Shown: positions 1 to 7,376 of the stretch, one piece after another | Numbering within the stretch: position 1 is the stretch's first letter | Layout: each line of letters opens with the position of its first letter | NCBI RefSeq assembly: GCF_000423185.1 | Contig: NZ_AUHM01000019.1 | Coordinates: 62,001 to 126,000 of the forward strand | DNA from: Inquilinus limosus DSM 16000 | GTDB taxonomy: Bacteria; Pseudomonadota; Alphaproteobacteria; DSM-16000; Inquilinaceae | Reading direction: 5' to 3' | DNA: 64,000 bases | The notes under the pieces: model-generated | Seen by the model: only the letters and a program-made list of their open reading frames with translations | Databases searched by the model: none | Told to the model about the DNA's origin: nothing | Translations under genes and position numbers: made by a program

Positions 1-1
1 C

Positions 2-961
2 ATGGCGGCGCAGCTCGACCGCCAGGGGGTGATCGACCTCTTGGGCGTCACGATCGTGACCGGCAACAACTGGCTGAAACAGGAGGTCGCGGACGCGCTG
101 CGCGCGGTCGAGCGCCTGGGGATCGCGGACCGGGTCGGCGTCTATGCCGGCGCCAACCTGCCGCTGGTGCACGACCCGGAGAGCTTCGAGAGCGAGCGCA
201 CCCTGTTCGGCTTCGGCGAGAGCTACAAGACCGCGTTCCACCGGCCGCAGCCGGGCGACGCCGATCTCGTGGCCCCGCCCGACGGCTTCGCCAAGACGGC
301 CAAGCCGCAGAGCGAGGACGCGGTCGACTTCATCGTCGACACGGTCAAGGCGAACCCGCACGAGGTGTCGCTGCTGGTCATCGGCCCGGCCACCAACATC
401 GCGCTGGCCGTCCGCAAGAACCCGGAGATCGTCCCGCTGATCAAGCGGATCGTGTACATGGCCGGCGCCTTCGATGTCCGGGGCAACACCACCCCGGCCG
501 CCGAGATGAATGTCTGGATCGACCCGGAGGCGGCGCGGATCGTGATGCGTGAGCCAATCGACCAGGCGATCATCCCGCTCGACGTCACCGACATCACCCA
601 GCTCTCGAAGGCCGATTTCGACCGCGTTATCGCCGGCGACGGGCCGATCGCGGCGCTGTTCAAGGACAGCTGGATGGCGAAGAGATTCGCCAAGGACCCG
701 GCGGCGACCGTCAACGTCTTCGACACGCTCGCCCTCGCCTATCTGGTCGATCCCGGCTACGCCACCAGGGTCGAGGAGCTGTTCGTCGATGTCGACATCG
801 CCTTCGGCCCCGGCTACGGCCGCACCTACGGCTATTGGCAGGAGCAGCCGACCAGGCTGCTGCAGAAGATCAAGGTGGTGAAGCAGTTCGACAACCGCCG
901 CTTCTTCGACCTCTATGTCGACCTGATGACTCGGCCGGTGCCGGTCATGACGGCGAACTGA
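2..961 (+). CDS. Nucleoside hydrolase (inosine/uridine-preferring family), 5' truncated
   Basis: Ribonucleoside hydrolase, which splits a nucleoside into base and ribose in purine/pyrimidine salvage or catabolism. The reading frame is already open at the window edge. The usual N-terminal calcium-binding Asp cluster (DxDxGxDD) is missing, so the true start lies upstream and the ATG at position 2 is probably internal. Family signatures seen in the 319 residues are TGNNW near 20, IGPATNIALA near 128 and EMNVWIDPEAA near 168, which carries the substrate-binding Glu and Asn. The C-terminal active-site pair reads Phe-Asp (VFDTLALA, near 240) where the best-studied enzymes have His-Asp. This suggests a subfamily with different base preference, and substrate cannot be assigned. 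It is followed on the same strand by two dehydrogenases that may share its catabolic unit. Confidence 0.88.
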   Translation: MAAQLDRQGVIDLLGVTIVTGNNWLKQEVADALRAVERLGIADRVGVYAGANLPLVHDPESFESERTLFGFGESYKTAFHRPQPGDADLVAPPDGFAKTAKPQSEDAVDFIVDTVKANPHEVSLLVIGPATNIALAVRKNPEIVPLIKRIVYMAGAFDVRGNTTPAAEMNVWIDPEAARIVMREPIDQAIIPLDVTDITQLSKADFDRVIAGDGPIAALFKDSWMAKRFAKDPAATVNVFDTLALAYLVDPGYATRVEELFVDVDIAFGPGYGRTYGYWQEQPTRLLQKIKVVKQFDNRRFFDLYVDLMTRPVPVMTAN

Positions 962-976
962 GACTCATGCGCCGGA

Positions 977-997
977 CGCGGCCCGGCTCGGGCCGCG
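977..997. other. GC-rich hairpin after the nucleoside hydrolase gene
   Basis: A perfect 9-base stem (977-985 with 989-997) with a 3-base loop lies 16 bases after the nucleoside hydrolase stop. It has no T-run, so it is only a possible weak terminator or processing stem between the hydrolase and the aldehyde dehydrogenase. Confidence 0.4.
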
Positions 998-1067
998 ATC
1001 CCTCTTGGGAAATCCGGGGCGAAGGCCGCAAGATGCGCGCCGCAGAGAGGCTGTCCCGAGACGAGGA

Positions 1068-2453
1068 ATGACCCGGATCCTGAAGACCATCACGCCGGTG
1101 AACGGCGGCATCTATGTCGAACGGCCGCTGGCGACGCCGGCCGAGGCCGAGGTGGCGCTGGCCCGCGCCCGGACCGCCCAGGCGGAATGGCGGCGCGTGC
1201 CGGTCTCCGAACGCGCGCGCCTCTTGTCCGCCGCGGTCGACGCCTTCGTCGCCGCGGGGCCGGAGATCGCGCGCGAGATCACCTGGCAGATGGGCCGGCC
1301 GGTCCGCTACACCCCCGGCGAGGTGCGCGGCTTCGAGGAGCGGGCGCGCTACATGATCTCGGTCGCCGAGGGCGCGCTGGCCGACATCGATGTCGGGCCG
1401 AAGGAAGGCTTCCGCCGTTTCATTCGGCGCGAGCCGCTGGGCACCGTCTTCGTCGTCGCGCCCTGGAACTACCCCTACCTGACCGCGGTCAACGCCGTGG
1501 TCCCGGCGCTGATGGCCGGCAATGCGGTGATCCTGAAGCATTCGCACCAGACGCCGCTCTGCGCCGAGCGCTTCGCCGAGGCCCTGGCCGATCTGCCGCC
1601 CGGCGTGTTCCAGCACATCCATGCCGATCACGAGACCACGGCGAAGATGATCGGCAGCGGCGCGGTCGACTTCGTCGCCTTCACCGGATCGGTCCCCGGC
1701 GGCCGGGCGGTCGAGGAAGCGGCGTCCGGCCGCTTCGTCGGCGTCGGGCTCGAGCTCGGCGGCAAGGACCCCGGCTATGTCCGCGCCGATGCCGACCTGA
1801 AGCACGCGGTCGAGACGCTGGTCGACGGCGCCTTCTTCAACTCCGGCCAATCCTGCTGCGGCATCGAGCGGATCTATGTCCACGCCTCGGTCTACGACGC
1901 CTTCGTCGAGGGCGCGGTCGAACTGACCAAGCAATACGTGCTGGGCGACCCGACCGAGGAGGCGACGACGCTGGGGCCGATGGTCCGGGCCTCGGCCGCC
2001 GATTTCGTGCGCGGCCAGACCGAGGAGGCGGTGCGCCGGGGCGCCCGCGCCCTGATCGACGCCAACGGCTTTGCCGCCGACAAGCCCGGCACGCCCTATC
2101 TGGCGCCGCAGATCCTGACCCAAGTCGACCATTCGATGCGGGTGATGACCGAGGAGAGCTTCGGCCCGGTCGTCGGCATCATGAAGGTGGCGTCGGACGA
2201 GGAGGCGGTGCGGCTGATGAACGACAGCCCCTATGGCCTGACCGCCGCGGTCTTCACCCGCGACGTCGACGCCGCCATCGCCATCGGCGACCAGGTCGCG
2301 ACCGGCACCTGGTTCCTGAACCGCTGCGACTATCTCGACCCGGCCCTGGCCTGGACCGGGGTCAAGGACTCCGGCCGCGGCTGCACCCTCTCGACGCTCG
2401 GCTACGACTATCTCACCCGGCCGAAATCCTTCCATCTGCGGCTGCCGGGGTAG
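1068..2453 (+). CDS. NAD(P)-dependent aldehyde dehydrogenase family protein
   Basis: Oxidises an aldehyde to the carboxylic acid using NAD(P)+. The 461 residues carry the full family signature. PWNYP near 132 holds the catalytic Asn, and FTGSVPGG near 205 follows. GLELGGKDP has the general-base Glu near 229, NSGQSCCG has the nucleophile Cys near 263, and EESFGPVV lies towards the C-terminus. Length and motifs resemble the succinate-semialdehyde/medium-chain branch, but the substrate is not readable from sequence. The ATG at 1068 was chosen because homology starts just after it. The GAGG at 1063-1066 is almost adjacent and AGAGAGG near 1044 is rather far, so the start is moderately certain. 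The next gene is an iron-type alcohol dehydrogenase, so the pair could run alcohol to aldehyde to acid. Confidence 0.92.
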   Translation: MTRILKTITPVNGGIYVERPLATPAEAEVALARARTAQAEWRRVPVSERARLLSAAVDAFVAAGPEIAREITWQMGRPVRYTPGEVRGFEERARYMISVAEGALADIDVGPKEGFRRFIRREPLGTVFVVAPWNYPYLTAVNAVVPALMAGNAVILKHSHQTPLCAERFAEALADLPPGVFQHIHADHETTAKMIGSGAVDFVAFTGSVPGGRAVEEAASGRFVGVGLELGGKDPGYVRADADLKHAVETLVDGAFFNSGQSCCGIERIYVHASVYDAFVEGAVELTKQYVLGDPTEEATTLGPMVRASAADFVRGQTEEAVRRGARALIDANGFAADKPGTPYLAPQILTQVDHSMRVMTEESFGPVVGIMKVASDEEAVRLMNDSPYGLTAAVFTRDVDAAIAIGDQVATGTWFLNRCDYLDPALAWTGVKDSGRGCTLSTLGYDYLTRPKSFHLRLPG

Positions 2454-2475
2454 GCCAGCTGTTTGTTCTTTTGAT

Positions 2476-2553
2476 TGTCATTGCCGGGCTTGACCCGGCA
2501 ATCCAGAAAATGTCGACGGTCTCTGGATGCCCGGGTCAAGCCCGGGCATGACA
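2476..2553. repeat. Intergenic palindromic repeat (TGTCATTGCCGGGCTTGA type)
   Basis: Two arms form an imperfect inverted repeat: 2476-2507 (TGTCAttGCCGGGCTTGACC...) and 2522-2553 (...GGTCAAGCCCGGGCATGACA). Each arm is itself a small hairpin around the sequence GGGCTTGACCC. The same family recurs at 63407-63513. It lies between the aldehyde and alcohol dehydrogenase genes and could act as a terminator or mRNA-stability element. Confidence 0.85.
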
Positions 2554-2592
2554 GCAAAGAGGCGGTCAAAGACAGGGCGGATGAAGGCGACG

Positions 2593-3750
2593 ATGCTCAA
2601 AGGCAACTGGAATTACCCGACCGCGGTGAAGTTCGGCCCCGGCCGGATCAAGGAGCTGCCGGACCTGTGCAAGGCCCATGGCCTGAAGCGGCCGCTGCTG
2701 GTGACCGATCCCGGCCTGGCGAAGCTGGCGATGATCGGCGACGCCGTTGCCGCCAACGAGGCGGCCGGCGTCCCCACCGTGGTGTTCAGCGACGTCAAGC
2801 CGAACCCGACCGGGAAGAACGTCGCCGACGGCGTCGCCGTCTACAAGGCCGGCGGCCATGACGGCGTCATCGCTTTCGGCGGCGGCAGCCCGCTGGACGC
2901 CGGCAAGGCCATCGCCTTCCATGCCGGCCAGTCGCGCCCGCTGTGGGACTTCGAGGATATCGGCGACTGGTGGACCCGCGCCGACGCGTCGAGGATCGCC
3001 CCGGTGATCGCCGTCCCGACCACCGCCGGCACCGGGTCGGAGGTCGGGCGCGCCGGCGTCATCACCGACGAGGAGGCGCATGTGAAGCGCATCATCTTCC
3101 ACCCGAAGATGATGCCGGTCGCGGTCATCGCCGACCCGGAGCTGACCCTGGGCCTGCCGCCGCACGTCACCGCCGCCACCGGCATGGACGCGCTGGCGCA
3201 TTGCCTCGAGGCCTTCTGCGCCCCCGGCTTCCACCCGATGGCCGACGGCATCGCGCTGGAAGGCATCCGGCTGATCCGGGAATGGCTGCCGGTCGCGGTG
3301 AAGGACGGCCGGAACCTGGAGGCGCGCAGCAACATGCTGGTCGCCGCCAGCATGGGCGCCACCGCCTTCCAGAAGGGGCTGGGGTCGATCCATTCCCTCG
3401 CCCACCCGCTGGGCGCGCTGTACGACGCCCATCACGGCCTCTTGAACGGCATCCTGATGCCCTACTGCATGGTCCACAACCGCGACGCCATCGAGGGGCG
3501 GATGGAGCGCCTCGGCCGCTACATCGACCTGTCGAAGCCCGGCTTCGACACCGTGCTGGTCTGGGTGCTGGATCTGCGCCGCGAGATCGGCATCCCGCAC
3601 ACGCTGAAGGAGATCGGCATCGGCGACAACCGGGCCGAGGAGATCGGCCGCATGGCCGAGGCCGACCCGTCGACCGGCAGCAACGCCAAGCCGGTCAAGG
3701 CCGACGACCTGCGCGCGGTGTTCGTCGACGCGGTGAACGGCCGGCTCTGA
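2593..3750 (+). CDS. Iron-containing alcohol dehydrogenase
   Basis: Group III (Fe-ADH/FucO-type) NAD(P)-dependent alcohol dehydrogenase, 385 residues, the usual family length. The nucleotide-binding segment GGGSPLDAGKA lies near 96-106, followed by PTTAGTGSEV near 142. Four metal ligands are visible with FucO-like spacing: Asp199 and His203 in GMDALAHCLEA, His267 in GSIHSLAHPLG and His281 in DAHHG. GAAGG at 2583-2587 sits five bases before this ATG, which decides the start. An in-frame ATG at 2581 adds four residues, and reading further upstream would translate the palindromic repeat. The gene follows the aldehyde dehydrogenase on the same strand, separated only by the repeat. Substrate is unknown. 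Confidence 0.93.
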   Translation: MLKGNWNYPTAVKFGPGRIKELPDLCKAHGLKRPLLVTDPGLAKLAMIGDAVAANEAAGVPTVVFSDVKPNPTGKNVADGVAVYKAGGHDGVIAFGGGSPLDAGKAIAFHAGQSRPLWDFEDIGDWWTRADASRIAPVIAVPTTAGTGSEVGRAGVITDEEAHVKRIIFHPKMMPVAVIADPELTLGLPPHVTAATGMDALAHCLEAFCAPGFHPMADGIALEGIRLIREWLPVAVKDGRNLEARSNMLVAASMGATAFQKGLGSIHSLAHPLGALYDAHHGLLNGILMPYCMVHNRDAIEGRMERLGRYIDLSKPGFDTVLVWVLDLRREIGIPHTLKEIGIGDNRAEEIGRMAEADPSTGSNAKPVKADDLRAVFVDAVNGRL

Positions 3751-3775
3751 CGCCGGCCGTTGTGCGCGGCGGCGG

Positions 3776-3804
3776 GGCGCCGGCGGAGAGCCTCCGCCGG
3801 CGCC
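3776..3804. terminator. Strong GC hairpin between convergent genes
   Basis: A perfect 13-base stem (3776-3788 with 3792-3804, core GCCGGCGGAG) closes a 3-base loop between the stops of the alcohol dehydrogenase and the short-chain dehydrogenase. There is no T-run, but the position between convergent genes suggests bidirectional termination. Confidence 0.6.
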
Positions 3805-3816
3805 GCAGCGCCCCGC

Positions 3817-4572
3817 TCAGATGCCCTGGCCGCCCGACACCTCGATCCGCTGCGCATTCACCCAGCGGTTGTCCTCGGACAGCAGGCTCGCGATCATCGG
3901 CCCGATGTCGTCCGGCAGGCCGGCGCGGCCGAGCGCGGTGATGTCCGCGAAGATCCTGTTGATCTCCGGGTTGTCGCGGACGGCGCCGCCGCCGAAATCG
4001 GTCTCGATCGCGCCCGGCGCCACCGTGTTGACCGCGATCCCGCGGCCGCCCAGCTCCTTGGCCATGTACCGGGTCAGCACCTCGACCGCGCCCTTCACCG
4101 CCGCGTAGGCGGCATAGCCGGGATAGGACGTCCGGGTCAGGCCGGAGGACAGGTTCACGATGCGGCCGCCATCGGCGATCAGCGGCAGCAGCGTCTGGGT
4201 GAGGAAGTACACGCCCTTGAAGTGAACATTGACCAGCCCGTCGAACTGCGCCTCGGTCGTCTGGCCGATCAGGGCGTAGTCGCCGTGGCCGGCATTGTTC
4301 ACGAGATGGTCGAACGTCTCCCGCGACCAGGTTTCGCGCAGCGCCGTCCGCAGGCGTTCGGCGAAGGGCGCGAAGGCGGCGACGTCGCCGGTGTCGAGCT
4401 GGAAGGCGACCGCCTTGCGGCCCATCGCCTGGATCTCGGCGACGACAGCCTGGGCGTCTTCGCCCCGGCTGCGGTAGGTGAGGATGACGTCGCCGCCGCG
4501 GCGGGCGATGCTGAGCGCGGTGTTGCGGCCGAGCCCGCGGCTGCCGCCGGTCACGAGGGTGATCTTGGTCAT
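3817..4572 (-). CDS. SDR family oxidoreductase
   Basis: Classical short-chain dehydrogenase/reductase of 251 residues, likely a cytosolic NAD(P)(H)-dependent carbonyl/alcohol oxidoreductase. The Rossmann motif TGGSRGLG is at 8-15 and NNAG at 92-95. The catalytic triad is Ser142/143, Tyr156 and Lys160 in YAAVK, and PGAIETDF follows. An Arg at position 12 and TYRS after the second strand favour NADP(H), as in FabG-like enzymes. AGGAG sits seven bases before the ATG. It is transcribed away from an AraC-type regulator that starts 134 bases upstream, so that protein is the likely regulator. Substrate is not known. Confidence 0.92.
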   Translation of the reverse strand: MTKITLVTGGSRGLGRNTALSIARRGGDVILTYRSRGEDAQAVVAEIQAMGRKAVAFQLDTGDVAAFAPFAERLRTALRETWSRETFDHLVNNAGHGDYALIGQTTEAQFDGLVNVHFKGVYFLTQTLLPLIADGGRIVNLSSGLTRTSYPGYAAYAAVKGAVEVLTRYMAKELGGRGIAVNTVAPGAIETDFGGGAVRDNPEINRIFADITALGRAGLPDDIGPMIASLLSEDNRWVNAQRIEVSGGQGI

Positions 4573-4598
4573 GGTCCGACTCCTGTGGAAACGACCAC

Positions 4599-4610
4599 CC
4601 CGATATCGGG
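4599..4610. promoter_or_regulatory. Perfect 12-base palindrome in the SDR/AraC divergent region
   Basis: CCCGATATCGGG is a perfect palindrome 27 bases upstream of the SDR start, between the SDR and the AraC-type regulator. It could be a regulator site. AraC proteins usually bind direct repeats, so the link to this regulator is only positional. Confidence 0.3.
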
Positions 4611-4706
4611 CCGGGGAGCCGGACGTTGTTGCCGGAAGCTCGATCTTCTTTGCCTAATCCTCCGAAACGGCGAGCGCTGCCGGCCGCGACGCGGTAGGCT
4701 CCCTGC

Positions 4707-5603
4707 ATGACCACTCTGCTCGATGCCGTACGCCGCTACGCGGAGGCGAACGCCGACGCGAACGGCGTGGCGCGGACCCCGATCCCGGGCCTCACGGCCG
4801 TGCGCGCCACCGTCCCCAGCGGCCTCGAATACGCGATCTCCCGGCCGCTCGCCTGCCTCGTGCTGCAGGGACGCAAGCATATCGCGATGGGAGCCCGGGC
4901 CTTCTCCTTCGCCGCCGGCGATTCGCTGCTGATCACCGCGGACGTGCCGACCGTGAGCCAGATCACGCAGGCGAGCGTCGCCGCCCCCTATTATTCGCTG
5001 GTGCTGGAGCTCGACCCGGCGGTCATCGCGGATCTGGCGGTGCAGATGGGGACCGTGACGGTGCCCGAGCACGCGCCCGTGCGGATCGAGCCGACCGATG
5101 CCGAGGTCGCCGACGCGGCGCTGCGGCTGATGCGCCTGCTCGACCGTCCGGCATCGGTGCCGGTGCTGCAGGCGCAGCTCGTGCGCGAGATGCACTACTG
5201 GCTTCTGGCCGGACGGCACGGCGCGGCGATCCGGCGTCTCGGCTGGCCGGATGGCCATGTGCGGCGCGTGGCCCGTGCGGTCGCGGTGCTCCGGACCGAA
5301 TTCGCGCAGCCGCTGCCGGTCGAGCGCCTGGCGGCGGTGGCGGGGATGAGCCCGTCGTCGTTCCACCATCATTTCCGCGCCGTGACCTCGCTCTCGCCGC
5401 TGCAGTTCCAGAAGCAGTTGCGCCTGATCGAGGCGCGCCGGCTGATGCTGTCGGAAGGAGCGACCGCGAGCAGTGCGGCGTTCGCCGTCGGCTACGAGAG
5501 CGTGTCGCAGTTTACGCGGGAGTACGGCCGGATGTTCGGCCTGCCGCCCGTCCGGGAGACGAAGGCGGCGAAGGACGAAACCCGGGCGGGCGGGCCGGGA
5601 TGA
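4707..5603 (+). CDS. AraC family transcriptional regulator (AraC_N type)
   Basis: Transcription factor of 298 residues. The N-terminal half (about 20-170) matches the AraC_N/cupin-like effector domain, with ISRPLACLVLQGRKH and FAAGDSLLI. The C-terminal 100 residues hold the paired helix-turn-helix: first helix pair around LAAVAGMSPSSFHHHF, second around SSAAFAVGYESVSQFTREYGRMFG. It lies divergent to the SDR gene. This arrangement, a YqhC-like regulator beside an oxidoreductase, is common for aldehyde or ketone detoxification units, so it probably controls the SDR. The ribosome-binding site is weak. An effector cannot be named. Confidence 0.93.
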   Translation: MTTLLDAVRRYAEANADANGVARTPIPGLTAVRATVPSGLEYAISRPLACLVLQGRKHIAMGARAFSFAAGDSLLITADVPTVSQITQASVAAPYYSLVLELDPAVIADLAVQMGTVTVPEHAPVRIEPTDAEVADAALRLMRLLDRPASVPVLQAQLVREMHYWLLAGRHGAAIRRLGWPDGHVRRVARAVAVLRTEFAQPLPVERLAAVAGMSPSSFHHHFRAVTSLSPLQFQKQLRLIEARRLMLSEGATASSAAFAVGYESVSQFTREYGRMFGLPPVRETKAAKDETRAGGPG

Positions 5604-5784
5604 CCGCCGGGATGACCGGCGGCGGCTGCGCCGGTTGCCCTCTACTCGCGCGACAGATTGCATTCCGTCGACCGTGTCGCATTGAAAATTATTAACTCCA
5701 TCGCGGTGCACGGCGGCCGTAGATGTGGTCCGGGCACCCAGGCCGGACAGCGCCTGCGGTGTGCCCCGGCTATGGGGTTCGGAC

Positions 5785-7026
5785 ATGAAGCGCTCGGTTT
5801 TAGGGATCGTCGCGGTCCTGGGCATCGCCGTTGCCGCCGTCGCGTGGCAGCGTTTCGGCAACGCGGATGCGATCGAGCGCAGCGGCAAGACCGCCGAGGC
5901 GGGCGGCGCAGGCCAGCCCGGGTCGAAGAGCGCGGGCCGGGCCATCCCCGTGGCGACGGCGCCGGTGCAGCAGAAATCGGTCGCCACCACCCTGTCCGCC
6001 ATCGGCACGGTCGAGCCGATCTCGACCGTCCAGGTCAGCTCGCGCATCGACAGCCAGGTGATGCAGGTGCATGTCGCCGACGGCCAGACCGTCCAGGCCG
6101 GCGACCTGCTGTTCACCCTGGACGACAAGCCGCCCAAGGCCCAGGAGGCGCTGGCCCAGGCCAATCTCGCCAAGGACCAGGCGATGCGCGGCCAGGCCGA
6201 GGCGGATGTCGAGCGCGACAAGCCGCTGGTCAAGACCGGCGCCGTCTCGCAGCAGGCCTATGAGCAGGCGGTCGCGACGGCCAAGGCGGCCGAGGCCACC
6301 GTCGCCGCTGACCAGGCCAGCCTGGACCAGGCGCAGCTGACCCTCTCCTACACCCAGATCCGGGCGCCGATCACCGGGCGGCTCGGCGTCGTGGCGGTGA
6401 CCGCCGGCAACCTGGTCAAGGCCAACGGCAGCAGCGGCAGCAGCTCCGATTCCGGCACCGCCGCCACCGGCCTCGTCACCATCACCCAGATGACGCCGAT
6501 CCGGATCGCCTTCACCGTGCCGGAGCGGAACCTCGACGCCGTCCGCGCGGCGATGGCGGGCCCGACCCCGCCGAAGGTCGACGCCTTCAGCAACGACGGC
6601 AAGACCCATCTCGCGACCGGGACCCTGACCTTCGTCAACAGCACGGTCGACACCAAGTCGGGCACGATCCCGCTGAAGGCCACCTTCGACAACACCGGCC
6701 AGGCCCTGTGGCCCGGCCAGTTCGTCCAGGTCTCGCTCACGCTCGGCACCCAGCAGGACGCGGTCACCGTGCCCACGGTGGCGCTGCAGGCCGGCCAGGA
6801 CGGCGCCTATGTCTTCGTCGCCCGGCCGGACGGCACCGCCGAGCAGCGCCCGGTCACGGTGGCGCGCACGAACGGCGACGAGGCGGTGATCGCCCAGGGG
6901 CTGAAGCCCGGCGAGCAGGTGGTAACGGAAGGCCAGCTGCGGCTGATGCAGGGGTCGCGGATCGCCGTCCGCGGTGCCGCGCCGGCGCCCGCCGGCAGCA
7001 CGGGCCCCGCCGCCAATCCGGCCTGA
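5785..7026 (+). CDS. RND efflux pump periplasmic adaptor subunit
   Basis: Membrane-fusion protein of 413 residues that links an inner-membrane RND pump to an outer-membrane channel. The N-terminal membrane/signal segment is VLGIVAVLGIAVAAVAW (about residues 5-21). A lipoyl half-motif follows, STVQVSSRIDSQVMQVHVADGQ, then an alanine-rich alpha-helical hairpin (about 120-190). The second lipoyl half has TQIRAPITGRLG. The beta-barrel and membrane-proximal domains end in GLKPGEQVVTEGQLRL. The ATG at 5785 was chosen because it directly precedes the signal segment, with GGGG about seven bases before it. The pump gene follows 350 bases downstream, and no TolC-like gene is in the window. Confidence 0.93.
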   Translation: MKRSVLGIVAVLGIAVAAVAWQRFGNADAIERSGKTAEAGGAGQPGSKSAGRAIPVATAPVQQKSVATTLSAIGTVEPISTVQVSSRIDSQVMQVHVADGQTVQAGDLLFTLDDKPPKAQEALAQANLAKDQAMRGQAEADVERDKPLVKTGAVSQQAYEQAVATAKAAEATVAADQASLDQAQLTLSYTQIRAPITGRLGVVAVTAGNLVKANGSSGSSSDSGTAATGLVTITQMTPIRIAFTVPERNLDAVRAAMAGPTPPKVDAFSNDGKTHLATGTLTFVNSTVDTKSGTIPLKATFDNTGQALWPGQFVQVSLTLGTQQDAVTVPTVALQAGQDGAYVFVARPDGTAEQRPVTVARTNGDEAVIAQGLKPGEQVVTEGQLRLMQGSRIAVRGAAPAPAGSTGPAANPA

Positions 7027-7096
7027 CCAGCCCTAGTCGATGTCCCCTCTCCTGCCCGATACCATCGCCTTCGCGGGTCTCGCCAGCGATATCCCT

Positions 7097-7303
7097 TTGC
7101 CTCTCCCGCTTGCGGGAGAGGTCGGAACCGCGGCAGCGGTTCCGGGTGAGGGTGGCTCGATCGTCCTCATAGGAGCACTGCTCCAACATCGAGAGCGGAT
7201 CGCCCGCTCGCCTGTGGCGAAGCCTGTGAACTCGGCACGGCCGCGATGCCCTCACCCGGACATCCTGCGGATGTCCGACCTCTCCCGCAAGCGGGAGAGG
7301 CAA
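7097..7303. repeat. Paired palindromic element (head-to-head CCTCTCCCGC units) between RND genes
   Basis: The left unit (7097-7152) reads TTGCCTCTCCCGC-hairpin-AGGTCGGA, then a second hairpin GGAACCG...CGGTTCC and GGGTGAGGG. The right unit (7249-7303) is its mirror. The outer 30 bases (7097-7126 and 7274-7303) are perfect inverted repeats. The 96-base middle holds no gene. Similar pairs occur at 10526-10654 and, in frame, inside folP. The element fills most of the unusually long 350-base gap between the adaptor and pump genes and could tune expression of the downstream gene. Confidence 0.9.
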
Positions 7304-7376
7304 TCTGTTTGCTCGTCCACGATCGGCGATCGGGCACATCCGCAAATCCGGTAGCCCCAGAGACGGAGATCCAGCC

